NCBI RefSeq assembly: GCF_003003995.1
Contig: NZ_PVWF01000033.1
Span: 1-47,857 of the forward strand
Reading direction: 5' to 3'
Source of the DNA: Pleurocapsa sp. CCALA 161
Lineage (GTDB): Bacteria; Cyanobacteriota; Cyanobacteriia; Cyanobacteriales; Xenococcaceae
DNA length: 47,857 bases
A model generated the notes under the pieces. That model did not search any database and was not told the DNA's origin. It saw only the letters and a program-made list of their open reading frames with translations. Of this stretch, positions 1 through 8,477 are shown one piece after another (positions within the stretch are counted from its first letter, which is position 1; each line of letters starts with the position of its first letter). Made by a program: the position numbers and the translations under genes.

Positions 1-1052
1 GCACGTTTTTCGACCCACTGTCCCACACCATAGCTGATCGCGGTACATCCTCCCAGTAAAAGCGGAACAGCAACTAGTTTAGGAATATTGATCGCCTGTC
101 CAAATAGATAAAGTCCAGGGCTAAACAGAGAAGCTAGTTGATCGGTCTGTCGCAGCCAAGCACCAGAAAAGTAATAGTTCCAATTGCCTGCATATAAATA
201 GTAATAACTAAAATAGCCAATCACTAAACCCACATACCCATACCGCAGAAACGTGGTTTCAGGCTTATTTAAGCTATTCCAATAGGTGCGTTCAGCATCA
301 ATGTCAATACATGGATTTTGGCAAGCTACACAAGCACTCTGCTCTTGACCATCAGGTAGTACAGTACGACACATTGACTGAGTAATAGGCTGAACATCCA
401 TATGGGCTTTGCTACTCAACAAGCCCCCTGGCTCACTATAAATACTTTGAACAGGTGCCATCGGACAAAAGTATTGACACCAGGACTTCCCGCCATAAAA
501 ATAACCCACTGCGATCGCAGCGGCGATCGTGAACAGCATCCACCCAGCAAGCACTAAGCGATCGGCGTTAAAAAATAAAATTCGCCCACACAACCCCACA
601 AATAGCCAACCAAACTGTACATAAGGATAGTTTCGACCCAGCCACGAATCAGCGTTAACCTTCGCCAACTCGTAGCGCACCTTCCCAGTCTTCTTATTTT
701 CCCGTTTAAATTGTCGTTGCCAGCCTAAAGCGCGAGGAATCTGAGATAAAAAAGATAGCGGGCAAATCCGCCGCCATAGCTCATGTCCAAACACCAATAA
801 AATAAAGATTGCTGCTGGGACAATAGCTCCCCAGAAAATAGTCGTTCCCAAAGGGTAGGGTTGCTCAACTAAACATACCCCTTGCACCTGGACACAGTTA
901 TTGGGTAGCCTTAATGGACTCCAGGGATGATTGGGTTCGGTTAATGCCGATGTCCAGGGATCGTAAAATAGGGAAGCGATGACAAGCAGCCAGGCAATGG
1001 TTAGTATCCATCGAATCCAGTGCATTCGAGACTCTGGAAGTTGAGCAAACAT
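1..1052 (-). CDS. Membrane 4Fe-4S protein, NapH/CcoG-like (partial, C-terminus outside window)
   Basis: An open frame of about 350 codons runs leftward off the window from an ATG at 1052, so the C-terminus is missing. The translation shows several hydrophobic membrane segments, a conserved arginine-rich ICPLSFLSQIPR stretch near residue 105, a CQYFCPM motif near residue 190 and a C-x2-C-x3-C-P type cluster (CVACQNPC) near residue 238. These motifs resemble membrane polyferredoxins of the NapH/CcoG type, which carry electrons through 4Fe-4S clusters. Which electron donor or acceptor it serves cannot be told from the visible part. In cyanobacteria such proteins can carry further C-terminal domains, which would lie outside the window. 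Confidence 0.7.
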   Translation of the reverse strand, partial: MFAQLPESRMHWIRWILTIAWLLVIASLFYDPWTSALTEPNHPWSPLRLPNNCVQVQGVCLVEQPYPLGTTIFWGAIVPAAIFILLVFGHELWRRICPLSFLSQIPRALGWQRQFKRENKKTGKVRYELAKVNADSWLGRNYPYVQFGWLFVGLCGRILFFNADRLVLAGWMLFTIAAAIAVGYFYGGKSWCQYFCPMAPVQSIYSEPGGLLSSKAHMDVQPITQSMCRTVLPDGQEQSACVACQNPCIDIDAERTYWNSLNKPETTFLRYGYVGLVIGYFSYYYLYAGNWNYYFSGAWLRQTDQLASLFSPGLYLFGQAINIPKLVAVPLLLGGCTAISYGVGQWVEKR

Positions 1053-1216
1053 AGACAAACCCTTGCTTTATTTGAATTAAACGTTATGTCTTATTTTGAT
1101 CTAAGTAAAGCGATCAGTGGAGCGGTATCCTTGAGGACGTAAGGAGTTAGTCCTTTAGGGTAATCGCACTTAACTAAAAACTATGATAATTTTATATGCG
1201 ATCGCTCCTTGAGAAA
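1053..1216. repeat. Spacer with dispersed-repeat and HIP1 hairpin element
   Basis: This short spacer holds a GTCCTTTAGGG-type dispersed repeat near 1150-1161, related to copies near 8372 and 46793. It also holds copy A of a repeat (CGCACTTAACTAAAAACTAT at 1165-1184, then ATGCGATCGC at 1196-1205). Copy B lies at 1831-1865, on the other side of the neighbouring gene. Confidence 0.5.
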
Positions 1217-1753
1217 CTAGAGTATTGACCCATCAAAGCAAAGAACACAGCCTACCTCGTGAAGGTAAATACCATGGACTGAGCATTTCTCACCCTTGGC
1301 AGGTTTAGACATAGCTCCACCCTTATATACAAGTAACCATAAGTTATCTCTATTAATTAATTCTATCGTAAAATCTTCAATTAGCTCTCTGAATTTTTCA
1401 AGCGATCGCAACACTGTTTCTTCTCTTGGTTCATAGCCCAACATATCCCAATAGTGTTTGGCTTTAGCTGAATCTACCGCCCGTAATAAAAATTTTTTTT
1501 CTGCTTCAAAATTCTCGATTGACCAGGGCAATGCGCTTATATCGAAACCCATTATTCCGCGACCCTGTATAGCTTGGTCATGAGAAGCAATCCAAATCGC
1601 GAAATCGATTTCTGCATCCGTTTGGGCTAAGTGAGAAGCATTTATGGATAATACCTGGATGAATACATCAGTCAGTCCATTACTCATTCTCAATCTTTTG
1701 TCGGAATATTCTTCGTAACTGTAATTCTTTCTGTTTGTTATGCTGTTGCTCAT
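1217..1753 (-). CDS. Hypothetical protein with C-terminal zinc-knuckle-like cysteine cluster
   Basis: Not a family I recognise. The start is placed at the ATG at 1753 because GGAGG lies five bases upstream; an upstream in-frame ATG at 1813 lacks such a site. The product is 178 residues, soluble, with no signal peptide or membrane segment. The middle is rich in acidic and aromatic residues. The last 25 residues contain C-x2-H-x8-C-x2-C, which looks like a small zinc knuckle. The gene sits alone between two copies of a 35-41 base direct repeat built on HIP1 hairpins, suggesting a gene gained or moved as a unit. An immunity-protein or regulatory role would be guesswork. Confidence 0.6.
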   Translation of the reverse strand: MSNSITNRKNYSYEEYSDKRLRMSNGLTDVFIQVLSINASHLAQTDAEIDFAIWIASHDQAIQGRGIMGFDISALPWSIENFEAEKKFLLRAVDSAKAKHYWDMLGYEPREETVLRSLEKFRELIEDFTIELINRDNLWLLVYKGGAMSKPAKGEKCSVHGIYLHEVGCVLCFDGSIL

Positions 1754-1830
1754 TACTACCTCCAAGTAATCGACCTTCTGCAATTTTCTGCTTCGCTTTG
1801 CGAGCTGCTGCAACTAAAATACCCTGCGAT

Positions 1831-1865
1831 CGCATTTAACTAAAAACTATCTTCAATGCGATCGC
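1831..1865. repeat. HIP1 hairpin repeat, copy B
   Basis: CGCATTTAACTAAAAACTAT at 1831-1850 matches 19 of 20 bases of the copy at 1165-1184 and is likewise followed by ATGCGATCGC (1856-1865). The flanking GCGATCGCA and ATGCGATCGC halves can pair. The two copies bracket the gene at 1217-1753. Confidence 0.7.
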
Positions 1866-2163
1866 ACTACTCCACTCTGAAGGCGATTGATCGCAGGGGA
1901 CGAATGTGTATCAATCTAAATCGTTAATTACTCCAAAAAATCGAGGTAGGCGATCGACTCACAATGTCCTCTAAGTCATATGTGTACTGTGACTAAATAA
2001 GATTTTGTAGTTGTCGCTGAAATCCTAAAGCCTAGTCATTTACCAAAACAGCTACTTCCTGATTCAGCTGAACCTTAAGGGCTTTTAGCTCCTAGAGAAT
2101 ATTTATAAAGTAAACATAAAAAACATTTTTAACGACCGCAAGCTCAGCGACCGAAACGCTAAG
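1866..2163. other. Intergenic stretch, no convincing gene
   Basis: No reading frame of useful length is present. On the minus strand an 18-codon stop-bounded piece near 2030-2090 could be a decayed gene end but is too short to assign. Near 2118-2160 a 7-bp stem (CTTAGCG with CGCTGAG on the minus strand) follows the stop of the next gene. Confidence 0.4.
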
Positions 2164-2586
2164 TTAGGGGTTTTCGGTTGGGTAGAAGAGAGCACGAATA
2201 TCGGGACGAGTAAGAACGCGATACTCCCAAAGAGCATAGATGAACGAGACTATGCTAAAGACTATGCTAAAGTCCGTGACCCATAATGGTGAGATATAGG
2301 CACCAAAAACCTCAAATGTGACAAATATGGCGTGGGATTTCACTGCAATAACGGCAATAACGGGAGTGAATAAGAGATTAAGCCAGGTAGAAACGAGGGC
2401 GCAAGTTCGCCAGCCTGGAGAAAAAGAGCGCAAGCCGAAAAAAATAGGGAAGCCGAGAACGTTAAAGTCGAGGTAGAGGCTGGATCGGCTGAGATGGAAG
2501 ATGATGTTGAATACCGCAATGATGCCCGAGAGCAAATAGACGATAGCGACAATGTTGAGAGCCATTGGAATTGTGCGTTCGTTCAT
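2164..2586 (-). CDS. Small four-helix membrane protein, cassette-like
   Basis: A 140-residue protein with about four hydrophobic segments and the motif RSFSPGWRTCAL between helices one and two, a pattern I associate with small membrane proteins carried on gene cassettes; function unknown. Start ATG at 2586, preceded about 20-25 bases upstream by GTTAGGC on the minus strand, which equals the classical integron core site GTTRRRY. The stop codon TAA lies inside CCCTAAC, as stop codons often do in attC sites. The 3' side does not fold into a standard attC, so cassette origin is only suggested. No integrase gene is visible. Confidence 0.55.
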   Translation of the reverse strand: MNERTIPMALNIVAIVYLLSGIIAVFNIIFHLSRSSLYLDFNVLGFPIFFGLRSFSPGWRTCALVSTWLNLLFTPVIAVIAVKSHAIFVTFEVFGAYISPLWVTDFSIVFSIVSFIYALWEYRVLTRPDIRALFYPTENP

Positions 2587-2790
2587 AGGGGACGCGAGGA
2601 AACGCCTAACTGTTTAATATACTGACGTTTTCCAAATAACTACTTACATGGGGCATTTAAACAGAATATTTCAATATTATACTGACATTTGACCTATAAC
2701 TACGATTTGTACTCATGTTCTTAATCGAGGTGGAAGGGAGTAAGAAGTTCACTATATCCATGAAAAACGCTAATCATTAGGATGCAAGAG

Positions 2791-2823
2791 AGCGATCGCA
2801 CTTAAATGCGATCGCTTTTTTTA
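2791..2823 (+). terminator. HIP1-based hairpin followed by T-run
   Basis: AGCGATCGCA (2791-2800) pairs perfectly with TGCGATCGCT (2807-2816) around a six-base loop, and seven to eight Ts follow on the plus strand. It has intrinsic-terminator form for plus-strand transcription, but no plus-strand gene lies upstream. It sits just past the stop of cmpD, so it may serve that gene as a 3' stem-loop, or be a repeat. Confidence 0.45.
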
Positions 2824-2825
2824 AC

Positions 2826-3671
2826 TTAAGCCGCATCATTATCGTGTGCAAAGCGATTATAAAGAAAGTCTAGGGCATGGTTGCGTAAGTCATAATACTC
2901 AGGCTGTTCCATAATCTGATCTCGGTTGCGGGGACGAGGAAAATCAATATTCATAATTTCCCCAATCCCAGCAGCAGGGCCATTAGTCATCATTACTAAC
3001 CTATCGGCTAAAAATAAAGCCTCATCAATATCGTGAGTAATCATTAATACTGTACAGCGATGATCGTTCCAGATTGTCAGTAGTTCTTCTTGTAATTCTT
3101 CTTTGGTGATGGCATCTAATGCGCCAAAGGGTTCATCCAAAATTAAAACTTCGGGACGAATAGCTAAAGCGCGGGCAATAGAAACCCGTTGTTTCATACC
3201 TCCAGAAATTTGAGTAGGTTTTTTGTCCATTGCCTCGCTTAAACCAACCATAGCCAGATGTTCCCGCACAACCGCCCGTTTTTCCCGTTCGGGTTTTTGG
3301 GGATGAACCGAATCAACTGCTAGATAGACATTATCAAATACAGATAACCAAGGTAAAAGAGCATAGTTTTGAAAGACTACCATGCGTTCTGGCCCAGGTT
3401 CGGTAATTCTTTTTCCCCCTACTGTAACCGAACCAGTCGTCGGGGTGGCAAAACCTGAAACCATATTTAACAGAGTAGATTTTCCGCAGCCAGAGTGACC
3501 AATGAGGCAGATAAACTCACCTTGATTAACAGTTAGATTAATGTTTTCTAAAACAGTATAAGGACCAGTCGGAGTGGGGTAAACTTTCGAGACATCAGCG
3601 ATATTAACAAAAGAAGAATTTTGCGTGGAACGGGGTTGAAATTCTAAAACTTGTTGGTTGGAAGCTTGCAT
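2826..3671 (-). CDS. cmpD: Bicarbonate ABC transporter ATPase CmpD (NrtD-like)
   Basis: This is the second ATPase of a CmpABCD/NrtABCD-type importer, hydrolysing ATP at the inner face of the plasma membrane. Of 281 residues, Walker A is at 58-66 (GHSGCGKST), the Q-loop glutamine at 101, the signature SGGMKQ at 156-161, Walker B LILDEP at 176-181 and the H-loop histidine at 213. Length and the PGPERMVVFQNY segment fit NrtD/CmpD. It is last in the operon, separated from cmpC by a 176-base spacer that carries repeat sequence. Assignment to bicarbonate rather than nitrate rests on the cmpA product; the ATPase alone would not separate the two. Confidence 0.85.
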   Translation of the reverse strand: MQASNQQVLEFQPRSTQNSSFVNIADVSKVYPTPTGPYTVLENINLTVNQGEFICLIGHSGCGKSTLLNMVSGFATPTTGSVTVGGKRITEPGPERMVVFQNYALLPWLSVFDNVYLAVDSVHPQKPEREKRAVVREHLAMVGLSEAMDKKPTQISGGMKQRVSIARALAIRPEVLILDEPFGALDAITKEELQEELLTIWNDHRCTVLMITHDIDEALFLADRLVMMTNGPAAGIGEIMNIDFPRPRNRDQIMEQPEYYDLRNHALDFLYNRFAHDNDAA

Positions 3672-3847
3672 AAGTATAAAAAGGAATTAAGAATTGATAA
3701 TTGAGAGTTAATAATTAATTATTTTGTTTAGCTTTTAAAAGTAGTTTCAAACTCAAAAAGCTAATAGCTAATAGTGAAGCATTGCAGTCTTGGGGGTTTC
3801 CCCTATGAGCAAATGCTGAACCCGAAGGGCTATTAGCGATGTAATGA
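3672..3847. repeat. Spacer between cmpC and cmpD with dispersed repeats
   Basis: The spacer contains tandem AGCTAATAGCTAATAG-like units (about 3759-3775) and a GGGGGTTTCCCC palindrome at about 3790-3801 followed by an AACCCGAAGGGC segment, both of the dispersed-repeat style seen elsewhere here. No promoter or terminator is evident, so cmpD could be read through from cmpC. Confidence 0.4.
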
Positions 3848-5848
3848 TTAGGCTGCAACAGAAGTTGGGGAATTCAAATGAACTTCAGCAATGGTGAAGT
3901 TGCGTTCAATACCTAAGTGATTAAGATACCCAATCGGATCTTCAGCATCAAAAGCAACGCCATCAAATAGCTGAATAGGACTACGACGATATTTGAGATC
4001 CCCTAGTTCTAATTCCCTGCTGGCAGTACTAAAGGTGCCGACGCGACAGACTCTCTCTAAGATTTCTACCCAGTTACGAGGAAAGGGAATATGTCCCCAC
4101 CTTGCCATTTGGGTCATCATCCAGAGGTGTTCTGTTCGACTGGGACGATTCAAACCATCACCAAAGAACATATGGTGGGCATATTCGACATGTTCATTCA
4201 AATTACAACTGTAATTACTTGGCTCTCCCAGCTGGATATATTCTTCTTTGGTGGCTAAATAGTTGCGACTAGCTAGAATCTCGCGAATTTCTTGATGATT
4301 CTTGGTGTCGGCACAATAACGACCAGCTTCCAATAAAGCTTTAACTAGTGCCACATGGGTATTAGGATAGCGATTTGCCCAATCTTCTCTAACTCCTAAA
4401 ACTTTGCCTGGATGTCCCTGCCAAATTTCCATGTCTGTGGCAACGGTAAAGCCATGTCCTTCCATAGCTGCACGGAGATTCCACGGTTCACCCACGCAAT
4501 AGCCGTCAATTGTGTTTGCTTTTAAATCCGCTACCATTTGGGCGGGAGGAATGGTTTTTAGTTCTACATCTCGATCGGGATCGATACCTCCTGCTGCTAA
4601 CCAATAGCGTAATAAAATATTGTGCATTGAGGAAGGATGCACCATACCCAAAGTATGTTTTTCGCCGTCTAAAGCCAGTAACTTCTGTTTGTATTGGGCA
4701 GCAGTAATTACCCCTTGCTCATAAAATTTTTGTGCCAAAGTAATCCCGTTACCGTTACGAGTCATAGTTAAAGCAGTGACTGTAGGTAATGGTCGGTTTT
4801 GATTACCTCCTGTGGTTAGCCAGGTGGGCATTCCTGCGGGCATTTGGGCTGCATCGAGATATCCGCCTTCTATACCATCAACAATACCGCGCCAACTGGT
4901 TTCTCTGACTAAACTAACTTCATCTAAACCATGTTTGGTAAAAAAGCCTTTTTCTTGAGCCACAGCGACAGGGGCGCAAGCAGTTAGGGGGACAAAACCT
5001 AAGTCTAAATTGACCTTTTCTAAGCCATGACGAGCAACAACGGCGATTTTCTTCGCCCGTACTTTTTTGATCCGTTTTTGCTGATTGAGGAAGTAAATAA
5101 TTTCGCTGCGAAGACTGTAGTAACTGGGATGATTAACTACTTCCATGCGTTTGCGGGGACGAGGAATATCTACTTCTAAGATACCACCGATTTTGGAACT
5201 AGGGCCATTAGTTAACATCACAATTCGGTCAGATAACAACACGGCTTCATCCACATCATGAGTTACCATGACGGAAGTGATCCGATACTGTTCGCAAATT
5301 TGCATTAACTGTTCTTGCAGATTACCCCTAGTTAAGGCATCTAATGCGCCAAAAGGTTCGTCTAATAAGAGGAGTTTGGGACGAATTGCCAAGGCACGAG
5401 CGATCGCAACTCTTTGTTTCATCCCCCCTGATAGTTGTCCTGGAAGTTTATCTTTGGCATGACTTAATCCCACTAGGTTAATGTGTTCTTCTACTACTGA
5501 TTTGCGTTCTGATTTAGAGCTATTGCCCATCACTTCATCTACTGCTAAGGCAATATTTTGACGCACACTTAGCCAAGGTAGCAAAGAGTAGTTTTGAAAA
5601 ATTACCATGCGATCGGGCCCTGGTTCTTTAATTTTTTGTCCTTCTAGGGTGACAATGCCATCAGTAGGTAAATCTAAACCTGCAATCATATTTAACAGGG
5701 TTGACTTACCACAGCCAGAGTGACCGATTAAGGAGACAAATTCACCTTTTTTAATTTGTAAATCGATACCTTTGAGGGCGATATATTCACCACCGCCAGT
5801 CAAGGGAAAAACCTTATCAATTTGATCTACTGCAACAAATACACTCAT
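3848..5848 (-). CDS. cmpC: Bicarbonate ABC transporter ATPase/solute-binding fusion CmpC (NrtC-like)
   Basis: A 666-residue fusion characteristic of this transporter class. Residues 1-255 are an ABC ATPase (Walker A 42-50, signature SGGMKQ 140-145, Walker B LLLLDEP about 159-165, H-loop H197). After a basic linker (about 256-280) comes a domain homologous to the periplasmic binding protein (about 280-640), with the VAQEKGFF and RYWLAAGGIDPD motifs shared with CmpA but no signal sequence, so it is cytoplasmic. In NrtC/CmpC this domain is known to act as an internal regulatory sensor, inhibiting uptake in the nitrate system. Length matches CmpC (about 667). The gene lies 73 bases downstream of cmpB. 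Confidence 0.88.
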   Translation of the reverse strand: MSVFVAVDQIDKVFPLTGGGEYIALKGIDLQIKKGEFVSLIGHSGCGKSTLLNMIAGLDLPTDGIVTLEGQKIKEPGPDRMVIFQNYSLLPWLSVRQNIALAVDEVMGNSSKSERKSVVEEHINLVGLSHAKDKLPGQLSGGMKQRVAIARALAIRPKLLLLDEPFGALDALTRGNLQEQLMQICEQYRITSVMVTHDVDEAVLLSDRIVMLTNGPSSKIGGILEVDIPRPRKRMEVVNHPSYYSLRSEIIYFLNQQKRIKKVRAKKIAVVARHGLEKVNLDLGFVPLTACAPVAVAQEKGFFTKHGLDEVSLVRETSWRGIVDGIEGGYLDAAQMPAGMPTWLTTGGNQNRPLPTVTALTMTRNGNGITLAQKFYEQGVITAAQYKQKLLALDGEKHTLGMVHPSSMHNILLRYWLAAGGIDPDRDVELKTIPPAQMVADLKANTIDGYCVGEPWNLRAAMEGHGFTVATDMEIWQGHPGKVLGVREDWANRYPNTHVALVKALLEAGRYCADTKNHQEIREILASRNYLATKEEYIQLGEPSNYSCNLNEHVEYAHHMFFGDGLNRPSRTEHLWMMTQMARWGHIPFPRNWVEILERVCRVGTFSTASRELELGDLKYRRSPIQLFDGVAFDAEDPIGYLNHLGIERNFTIAEVHLNSPTSVAA

Positions 5849-5862
5849 AATGTTTTGGGGAA

Positions 5863-5919
5863 TTAGGGAGTTAGGGAGTTAGGGAATAGCTAAAAGCTAT
5901 CAGCTATCAGCTTTTAGCT
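5863..5919. repeat. Octamer tandem repeat and 11-bp inverted repeat between cmpB and cmpC
   Basis: Three head-to-tail units TTAGGGAG, TTAGGGAG, TTAGGGAA occupy 5863-5886. An inverted repeat follows: AGCTAAAAGCT at 5888-5898 with AGCTTTTAGCT at 5909-5919, then Ts on the plus strand. For the minus-strand operon the polarity is opposite to a terminator, so it may be an RNA stability stem or a mobile repeat in the spacer. Confidence 0.65.
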
Positions 5920-5921
5920 TT

Positions 5922-6761
5922 TTAAGATTGTGGTGCGATTAATTTTTGAATATAGGCGATCGACCGATCTAAAATCAAACCCACTGCACCGATATAGATA
6001 ACCGCCAAGATAATTTCACTGATATAGTTTTGCTGATAGGCATCCCAGATAAAGAAGCCGATCCCAACAATACCTGACATCACAATTTCTGCTGCAATAA
6101 TCGCCAACCAAGATAAACCAATCCCAATTCTCAAGCCAGTGAAAATGTATGGTAAAGCAGAAGGGAAGAGGATTTTGAAGAAGAATTTCTTATTGGATAA
6201 CTTTAAAACTCGTTTGACGTTGAGGTAATCTTGAGGAATCTGTTTAACACCTTCAGTAGTATTAATCAGAATCGGCCAAACTGAAGTAATAAAGATTACG
6301 AAAATTGCTGCTGGTTGGTTTTTTTGTAGTGCTACTAAAGCAATAGGAACCCAGGCTAGCGGTGCAACCATCCGTAAAAATTGAAAGATCGGGTCTAAGG
6401 CTTTATCTATCAGAGGATTTAGTCCAACTAAAATACCTATGCTGATACCAACAATTGCAGCTAGAGAATAACCTTGGGCAACTCGACCTAAACTTGCCAT
6501 TGTCTGCCAAAACAAACCTTTATCTAAACCACCGCGATCGTAAAAAGGATAGAGCAATAAGTTTCTAGTTCTTTCATCTGTCCATAAGCTGCTAGGCCCT
6601 GGTAATCTCATTCCTGGTAACATAGCTACCACTTCCCAGACAATTAAAAAGCCTAGAATACCTATGATAGGTGGCAAAATATTGTGTTTATTTTTCTGCC
6701 AAAAACTAGCGATCGCATTATTGTTTTTTCTTTTATTTATTCTCGGTGTACTTACTGCCAT
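5922..6761 (-). CDS. cmpB: Bicarbonate ABC transporter permease CmpB (NrtB-like)
   Basis: The inner-membrane channel subunit, 279 residues with about six hydrophobic segments. The cytoplasmic coupling loop is visible as EGVKQIPQDYLNVKRVL followed by the FPSALPYIFTGLRIGIG segment (about residues 168-215), the binding-protein-dependent permease signature that docks on the ATPases. The N-terminus is a basic cytoplasmic tail followed by a helix at about 30-50. It lies 67 bases downstream of cmpA and 73 upstream of cmpC, all on one strand. No porin gene separates cmpB from cmpC, unlike the arrangement I recall for Synechocystis 6803. Confidence 0.87.
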   Translation of the reverse strand: MAVSTPRINKRKNNNAIASFWQKNKHNILPPIIGILGFLIVWEVVAMLPGMRLPGPSSLWTDERTRNLLLYPFYDRGGLDKGLFWQTMASLGRVAQGYSLAAIVGISIGILVGLNPLIDKALDPIFQFLRMVAPLAWVPIALVALQKNQPAAIFVIFITSVWPILINTTEGVKQIPQDYLNVKRVLKLSNKKFFFKILFPSALPYIFTGLRIGIGLSWLAIIAAEIVMSGIVGIGFFIWDAYQQNYISEIILAVIYIGAVGLILDRSIAYIQKLIAPQS

Positions 6762-6828
6762 GATGTTTATTACTCCTTTAATATTTATTTAGGCTGGGGA
6801 ATATATAGGTGCAAGGGTTGCGCCTTGA

Positions 6829-8178
6829 CTACACCTTTTTAATTTCTAAACTATTTAAATAGGCTTCTGGATTTTCGGGGTCAAACTTTTTACCATCAAA
6901 AAATGTTTCGACACCTCTAGATGTACTGGCGGGAATATCGGCAGTAAATCCTGCTTCTGTAGCAGCTTCTTTCCAGATATCTTCGCGATTAACACGATCG
7001 ATAATCTGTTTGGCCGTATCGATATCGTCGATTTTACCTTTATGGAAACCCCAACGGATGCCTTCGGTTAAGAACCAAAGATCGTGACTCTTGTAAGGAT
7101 AAGAAACGCTACCAATTCCATCTTTCCAAAACAGAGGACCCATCATTTTATCTTTGATATCTGGCTTGCCATCGCCCATTTTGTAATTGCTTTGATAGGG
7201 AGGTCGAATGATATCGGGAGGAACATTCAAGTAGTTTCTACCCGACACAATAGCCACTACCGCTTCGGTATTAGCAGGGTCATCGATCCATTGTTGCGCC
7301 TCCATCACTCCTTTTAACAAAGCTTTGGTAGCTTTGGGATTCTTATCGACCCAATCCGCTCGAATTGCTAAATATTCTTCGGGATGAAATTTCCAAATCT
7401 CGCCAGTTAAAGCTGACATAAACCCAATCTCGTCAGTGACAATGCGATAAGGCCAAGGGTCACCTGTACTAAATGCATCCATCGTTCCGTTCCGCATCCC
7501 CTGTACTGTTTCCGCTGACGGTACTGCCAAGAGATCGATATCGGTATCTGGATCGACACCACCTGCTGCAAACCAATAACGAATCCAAAAGTCTTGGTTA
7601 ACTTGAGGGAAAGTATGGGCAGCTTTGAATTTTCTGCCTTCGCTTTTGGCATAACCTTTAACATAGTCGGCTGCACTAGAAATATCTAAACCCAGTCCCT
7701 TGCCTTGGTTTTTACCAGAGGTTGCAATCCCATTACCTTGAGTACTTAGTTGCGCCAACAAATACATCGGCAGTTTATTACCATTGGTAATAATTCCTTC
7801 ACTAATTAAATGAGGCATAGGCATTTGCCATTGACCCCCATCAATACCACCACCTTCAGAACCAATAATGACGTTATCCCTGGCTGATGCCCAGCTTGCC
7901 TGTTTGGAAACTTGCACCTCGTTCATGCCATATTTAGCAAAGAAGCCTTTCTCCTGGGCAATAATTAAAGCTGTAGACTCGAGGATCGGAATATAACCTA
8001 AAACTACTTTAGTAGTTTCAGGGGTCATTTCAGGACTAAGATCGACTGGTTTAACTTGTTCTGTAGCCGCCTCCCCGCCTGGTTCAGGAGGATTGCCCAC
8101 GCAAGCATTAAGCAATACAGCACCAGCAGCAGAAGCTCCCGCAGTATATAAAAATTTTCTTCGAGAAAAACGATTCAT
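6829..8178 (-). CDS. cmpA: Bicarbonate-binding lipoprotein CmpA (NrtA paralogue)
   Basis: The periplasmic solute-binding lipoprotein of the operon, 449 residues. The N-terminus has a twin-arginine SRRKFL motif and a lipobox LNAC with the lipidated cysteine at 26, so export through Tat is likely. The body has QMPMP (118-122), [19 protein letters not shown] (189-207) and HPEEY (265-269). From memory this aligns closely with Synechocystis CmpA, with Thr189, Gln195 and Glu268 at the positions of its ligand-site residues Thr192, Gln198 and Glu270. The glutamate replaces a lysine reported for nitrate-binding NrtA, favouring bicarbonate. AGGAG lies five bases before the ATG. No nirA or narB gene is adjacent, again arguing against nitrate. 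Nitrate binding remains the alternative. Confidence 0.82.
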   Translation of the reverse strand: MNRFSRRKFLYTAGASAAGAVLLNACVGNPPEPGGEAATEQVKPVDLSPEMTPETTKVVLGYIPILESTALIIAQEKGFFAKYGMNEVQVSKQASWASARDNVIIGSEGGGIDGGQWQMPMPHLISEGIITNGNKLPMYLLAQLSTQGNGIATSGKNQGKGLGLDISSAADYVKGYAKSEGRKFKAAHTFPQVNQDFWIRYWFAAGGVDPDTDIDLLAVPSAETVQGMRNGTMDAFSTGDPWPYRIVTDEIGFMSALTGEIWKFHPEEYLAIRADWVDKNPKATKALLKGVMEAQQWIDDPANTEAVVAIVSGRNYLNVPPDIIRPPYQSNYKMGDGKPDIKDKMMGPLFWKDGIGSVSYPYKSHDLWFLTEGIRWGFHKGKIDDIDTAKQIIDRVNREDIWKEAATEAGFTADIPASTSRGVETFFDGKKFDPENPEAYLNSLEIKKV

Positions 8179-8477
8179 AAAATCTCCTGGCAGTTGATAT
8201 AGATTCTTTGGCTGCCACTTAAGTTAAATTTCAATAGATAAAAATAAATTGTTATTCGCAATCCATTGGGTTTAATCTATATAAAAGATAATACTAGAAA
8301 GTTGACTTAGAGTACAAAATTTATAATCAGAATTTATAATTAAAAGCCCAACAATTGCTTATTGATTAAGATTAGTCCTTTCGGGGAGCTGAGTCGCTCT
8401 AATGTCTGAAAGATTGTGAGATCAGAGAAAAATGCTATTGTATTTGCGCTAGTTTTGAAGCGATCGCGCTACCAAAA
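8179..8477 (-). promoter_or_regulatory. cmpA upstream region with tandem 13-bp repeat
   Basis: An AT-rich region of 299 bases precedes cmpA. At 8315-8340 two adjacent 13-mers differ at one base: CAAAATTTATAAT and CAGAATTTATAAT on the plus strand. They lie about 137-162 bases upstream of the start codon, a distance suited to an activator. The known regulator of cmp operons is the LysR-type CmpR, whose gene is not in the window; the repeats do not match its TTA-N7/8-TAA site exactly. Near 8372-8395 there is a GTCCTTTCGGGG dispersed repeat. Confidence 0.5.

Noticed and set aside
2030-2090. Short minus-strand peptide resembling a protein C-terminus
   Set aside because: Only 18 codons between stops, too short to support a gene remnant.
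2340-2552. Overlapping open frame opposite or out of frame with the small membrane protein gene
   Set aside because: A low-complexity Ser/Leu-rich shadow in another frame of the real gene; similar shadows within other genes were left out.
2826-8178. Reading the transporter as nitrate (nrtABCD)
   Set aside because: The binding protein has CmpA-like ligand residues and no nirA or narB gene adjoins; nitrate is kept only as the alternative.
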